The translations under genes were made by a program, and so were the position numbers. This document shows positions 61,461 through 64,000 of a DNA stretch of 64,000 nucleotides, piece after piece. The notes below the pieces were generated by a model, which worked only from the letters and a program-made list of their open reading frames with translations, was not told where the DNA came from and did no database searches. The stretch is from Bacillota bacterium (GTDB lineage: Bacteria; Bacillota; Clostridia; Lachnospirales; Lachnospiraceae): NCBI GenBank assembly GCA_023442465.1, contig JAEZZQ010000007.1, positions 270,543 to 334,542 on the forward strand, given 5' to 3'. Each line of letters opens with the position of its first letter. Within the stretch, counting starts at the first letter, position 1.

Positions 61461-61790
61461 ATGAACAGAACCCATAAAATTTCATTTCGGGTATCGGACT
61501 ATGAACGCAAGCTAATACAGTCCAAGGTCAAAAAATCGGGTATCCGAATGTCCGATTTTTGCCGCCATGCAGTGTTGAGCAAGGAAGTCCGCAACATCAC
61601 AGGATTAGGTAAATGCAGTTATGAGCTGAATAAAATCGGCAATAACCTCAACCAGCTCACGGTGCTTTGCCACCAGAGGACTGTGCAAAATCCAAACCTT
61701 GAAGAAATGCAGATACAGCTCTCCGCTGTACTAGAGCGCATTTACACAGTGTTTGGAGGTGATGACGATGGCGATAATCAAGCCGATTAA
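61461..61790 (+). CDS. mobC: Relaxosome accessory protein MobC
   Basis: A 109-residue DNA-binding helper of the relaxase. The N-terminus has the ribbon-helix-helix type pattern KISFRVSDYERKLIQSKVKKSGIRMSDFCRHAVL, and the MobC block LNKIGNNLNQLTVL follows (about residues 63-76). AAAGGAG precedes the ATG at 61461. It overlaps the relaxase start by 23 bases, so the two are coupled. Confidence 0.92.
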   Translation: MNRTHKISFRVSDYERKLIQSKVKKSGIRMSDFCRHAVLSKEVRNITGLGKCSYELNKIGNNLNQLTVLCHQRTVQNPNLEEMQIQLSAVLERIYTVFGGDDDGDNQAD

Positions 61791-62901
61791 GGTGCGTGTG
61801 GGCAACCTTGCAGGACTGCGGGCGGTGCTGGATTATATCAAGGATGACCGCAAGACCCAAAACGGTGCACTGGTCTATTGTAAGGACTTGCTAAAAGGCA
61901 AGGAATACCAGCAGATGGTCATTACCAAACGTGCCTTTCGCAAGGATACAGGACGGCAGTATGCCCACTTTGTCCAGAGCTTTGACCCAAGAGATAACGT
62001 AAGCCCTGAACTGGCATACAAAATCGGTCAGGAATTTATAAAACGATATGAGCATTTTCATGGTTTTCAAGTGATGATGGCGGTGCATACCAACGAACCC
62101 CATATGCACATACATTACATCGTCAATTCCGTCAGCCATAAAAACGGCTGTAAATGGCAGTCCAGTCCAGAGGACTTGAAACGTATGCGTTCCCTTTCTG
62201 ATGAACTGTGTTTAGAGCATGGATTATCTGTCATTGAACATGGCAGAAAGGGACACCGTTCCTACGGAGAATATACCCAAAAATCAAGCTGGAAACGGCA
62301 ACTGGCACAGGACATTGCAAATAGCCTTGCCCTTAGCCACAGCCGCGCGGACTTCATGCACCGCATGGCAAGTCTTGGAATAGATACAGATGTGGGTGAA
62401 AAAAGCGTTTTATTTACCATTCCTGCTGGTGTATACGGCTTGCAATCCGAACGTAAATGTTCCAACTGGAAATTGATGTCTTATGGGGATTTTACTACTG
62501 AAAATATGTGCAACACATGGAACTGCAATGCTGGGCTGGCAAGAATCGGAGGCAGTGATATGCAGCTGTTACAGGAGGTTTTATTAGAGTTGGGTCAGCT
62601 TCATTGTCCGGATACCCCTGACCGCTATCAGGACATGTATTTTCGGGATATTCCCTTTGACGGCATGACGAAGCAGGAAATCGAGATTGCCCTCTCCCGC
62701 AAGGCACTGGATTCCATGCTGGAAAAAGCACGACAGGCACACGAGAAAGCAAAGGCAGAAGGCCAGCAGGCGGGATTGCTTCTGGCTACCATAACGGATA
62801 CCCTTGCCGAGGTTCTGCACTGGCAGGAGGAACGACAACAAAATGCACCCTATCACGATGATTACAACGAATATGAGGAGGAAGATGAATATGAACTGTA
62901 A
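61768..62901 (+). CDS. MOBP-type relaxase
   Basis: Nicks oriT and leads the strand during conjugal transfer. The 377 residues start with a MobA/VirD2-like domain: the catalytic Tyr region LRAVLDYIKDD near residue 20, YAHFVQSFDP, and the metal-binding motif PHMHIHYIVNSVSH with three His (near 112-119). The C-terminus is charged and coiled-coil-like. The ATG at 61768 follows GGAGG. The relaxase of Tn4451 is a different protein (TnpZ), so mob modules have been exchanged. Confidence 0.92.
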   Translation: MAIIKPIKVRVGNLAGLRAVLDYIKDDRKTQNGALVYCKDLLKGKEYQQMVITKRAFRKDTGRQYAHFVQSFDPRDNVSPELAYKIGQEFIKRYEHFHGFQVMMAVHTNEPHMHIHYIVNSVSHKNGCKWQSSPEDLKRMRSLSDELCLEHGLSVIEHGRKGHRSYGEYTQKSSWKRQLAQDIANSLALSHSRADFMHRMASLGIDTDVGEKSVLFTIPAGVYGLQSERKCSNWKLMSYGDFTTENMCNTWNCNAGLARIGGSDMQLLQEVLLELGQLHCPDTPDRYQDMYFRDIPFDGMTKQEIEIALSRKALDSMLEKARQAHEKAKAEGQQAGLLLATITDTLAEVLHWQEERQQNAPYHDDYNEYEEEDEYEL

Positions 62902-63124
62902 CCGCATTAAGCTGTTTTTTCAAAGATTGCGCTGTTTGTTTGAGAATAAAAAAGGTACATGGGAACGAGAAGAGCCGGGCAAGCGTCCGGCTCTTTGCTA
63001 TATCATCGGCGGTGTCAAATACCTTGTAAACGCTTATTTCAAAGAAGAGTCCGCACTGTCTGCGGAGGATAAAATTATTCGCCTAATCGAGCGTGACATA
63101 GAGGATAACCAAAGCAAAGAATAA
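62891..63124 (+). CDS. tnpW: TnpW-family transposon-encoded protein
   Basis: A 77-residue protein. The second half, GKRPALCYIIGGVKYLVNAYFKEESALSAEDKIIRLIERDI, is the TnpW pattern found before large serine recombinases in Tn4451-type elements. The ATG at 62891 follows GAGGAGG with 9-base spacing, overlapping the relaxase end. Function unknown. tnpX follows after 91 bases. Confidence 0.8.
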   Translation: MNCNRIKLFFQRLRCLFENKKGTWEREEPGKRPALCYIIGGVKYLVNAYFKEESALSAEDKIIRLIERDIEDNQSKE

Positions 63125-63215
63125 AATGTCTGGACGCGCAAAGCGATTCTGAGTAAAATAGATTCATACAATTTATTCGGAATCGTTTTGGCTGTACAGA
63201 GGAAAGGAGTATTTG

Positions 63216-64000
63216 ATGTTACAGTCAAACGAAAAAATCACGGCACTTTACTGCCGTTTAAGCCAAGAGGACGAGCTTGCAGGAGAATCCGGCAGTATCC
63301 AGCACCAAAAGCAGATACTGGCTGAATATGCCGAGAAAAACGGCTTTCCCAATCCGAAACTATGGGCAGACGATGGCTTTTCCGGTGTTACCTTTGACCG
63401 CCCTGCCTATAACGAAATGATGGCAGAAGTGGAAGCCGGGAATGTGTCCACTATCATTGTCAAGGATCATTCACGGCTTGGCAGAAACCGTCTTGTAATG
63501 GGTTATTTGATGGAAGAAAAATTTCCCGATTATGGTATCCGCTACATAGCCATCAATGACGGTGTGGACACCGACAAGGGAGTGGACGAAAGCCTCGCAA
63601 TTCGGGACTTATTTAACGAGTGGCACGCCCGTGATACCAGCAAGAAAATCAAGGCGGTGAAGATGGCAGCTGCAAAGCGTGGGGAGAGAATCGGCTCCAA
63701 ACCGCCCTACGGCTACCAGAAAGACCCCAATGACCCGAAACGGATAGTTCCCAATGAGGATACTGCCCCGATTGTTCGGCGGATATTTACCCTGTGTGCC
63801 AGCGGCTTAGGCCCCAGCAAGATTGCCCGCATTCTGCGAGAGGAAAAGATTATCACGCCTGCCATGTATGATTATCAACAATCTGGAGCACTTCATACCT
63901 ATTTGAACGTGGATAAACCCTATGCATGGTCAGGCAGAACGGTCAGCGGTATTCTGGAACATGAGGAATACATCGGCACTACGGTGAATTGCAGAGGATA
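63216..64000 (+). CDS. tnpX: Large serine recombinase TnpX (5' part; runs off window)
   Basis: Site-specific recombinase that excises and inserts the element. About 261 residues are present. The catalytic domain opens ITALYCRLSQEDELAGESGSIQHQK, with the nucleophilic Ser in RLS near residue 16, then SFDRPAYNEMM-like FDRPAYNEMM and IVKDHSRLGRNRLVMG. The recombinase domain follows (KPPYGYQKDPNDPKRIVPNEDTAPIVRRIF). Members are ~500-700 residues, so more than half lies beyond 64000. GGAAAGGAG precedes the ATG. Confidence 0.95.
   Translation, partial: MLQSNEKITALYCRLSQEDELAGESGSIQHQKQILAEYAEKNGFPNPKLWADDGFSGVTFDRPAYNEMMAEVEAGNVSTIIVKDHSRLGRNRLVMGYLMEEKFPDYGIRYIAINDGVDTDKGVDESLAIRDLFNEWHARDTSKKIKAVKMAAAKRGERIGSKPPYGYQKDPNDPKRIVPNEDTAPIVRRIFTLCASGLGPSKIARILREEKIITPAMYDYQQSGALHTYLNVDKPYAWSGRTVSGILEHEEYIGTTVNCRG

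Larger units (their letters stand above)
51622..64000. mobile_element. Tn4451/TnpX-type mobilizable element (right end outside window)
   Basis: After the polyol dehydrogenase the gene content changes to tnpV, surface-protein cargo, mobC, MOBP relaxase, tnpW and a large serine recombinase, the module set of Tn4451-like elements. GC content rises compared with the DNA to the left. The left end must lie between 51622 and about 51786; I cannot fix the exact GA core or terminal repeat because the right end is missing. Confidence 0.75.

Noticed and set aside
1..64000. tRNA or rRNA genes and resistance genes
   Set aside because: I looked for tRNA T-loop (GGTTCGAATCC-type) and rRNA signatures and for resistance gene families and saw none.

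Overview
The window reads as a chromosomal segment of a strictly anaerobic, spore-forming Firmicute, most likely a Lachnospiraceae (Clostridium cluster XIVa) gut bacterium. Evidence for this is the gene order ftsH-hpt-tilS-spoIIE-divIC-yabQ-yabP-rqcP-hup-mazG, further sporulation genes (CotS-like, YtvI-like), pyruvate:ferredoxin oxidoreductase, rubredoxin, a reverse rubrerythrin with a PerR-type regulator, and the archaeal/eukaryal-type ProS under a T-box. The right-hand 12 kb is a mobilizable Tn4451/TnpX-type element whose far end lies outside the window.

Layout. 1-13.4 kb: a minus-strand housekeeping and sporulation block (ftsH, hpt, tilS, a short SpoIIE-like phosphatase, divIC, yabQ, yabP, rqcP, hup, mazG, a PEGA-domain surface protein, a CotS-like protein, cca, ackA). 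13.6-17.7 kb: nifJ (PFOR) and a 52-residue rubredoxin behind a PerR-like palindrome. 17.7-25.5 kb: proS with T-box, an HTH/DUF2975 cluster, an O-antigen-ligase-like protein, a YtvI-like protein and an RluA-type pseudouridine synthase, with several families of intergenic repeats. 25.9-29.4 kb: a three-gene envelope cluster (polytopic membrane protein, UbiA-type prenyltransferase, HAD hydrolase). 29.4-33.8 kb: a two-component system, PerR, reverse rubrerythrin and an Fe-S protein. 33.8-38 kb: a worn accessory stretch with GNATs, an orphan gene and two pseudogenes. 38.3-40.3 kb: an MqsR-like toxin with a Zn-finger/HTH/Panacea antitoxin. 40.3-44.3 kb: luxS, mtnN, a GNAT, a hydroxyacid dehydrogenase and a GDT1-type Mn exporter under a yybP-ykoY riboswitch. 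44.3-51.6 kb: a LacI-controlled sugar/polyol ABC importer flanked by two zinc dehydrogenases that share two operators. 51.7-64 kb: mobile element carrying tnpV, a ~2260-residue SLH/cell-wall-binding surface protein, two receiver-like proteins, a truncated response regulator, mobC, a MOBP relaxase, tnpW and the 5' part of a large serine recombinase.

How the parts fit. The same 15-bp palindrome core (TAGTAATCATTACTA) lies just downstream of the -10 boxes of perR and of nifJ, which suggests that peroxide sensing controls reverse rubrerythrin and also pyruvate oxidation with its rubredoxin. The most distinctive unexplained features are intergenic: a ~115-140 bp family present four times, always directly 5' of a minus-strand gene; a second ~130 bp family with a covarying hairpin; and several degenerate tandem arrays, two of which share an ACTCAT/ATGAGT core. 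Also notable are the MqsR/MqsA-Panacea pair with regularly spaced operator boxes and the giant surface protein that combines SLH and choline-binding-type anchors. I saw no rRNA, tRNA or CRISPR array.
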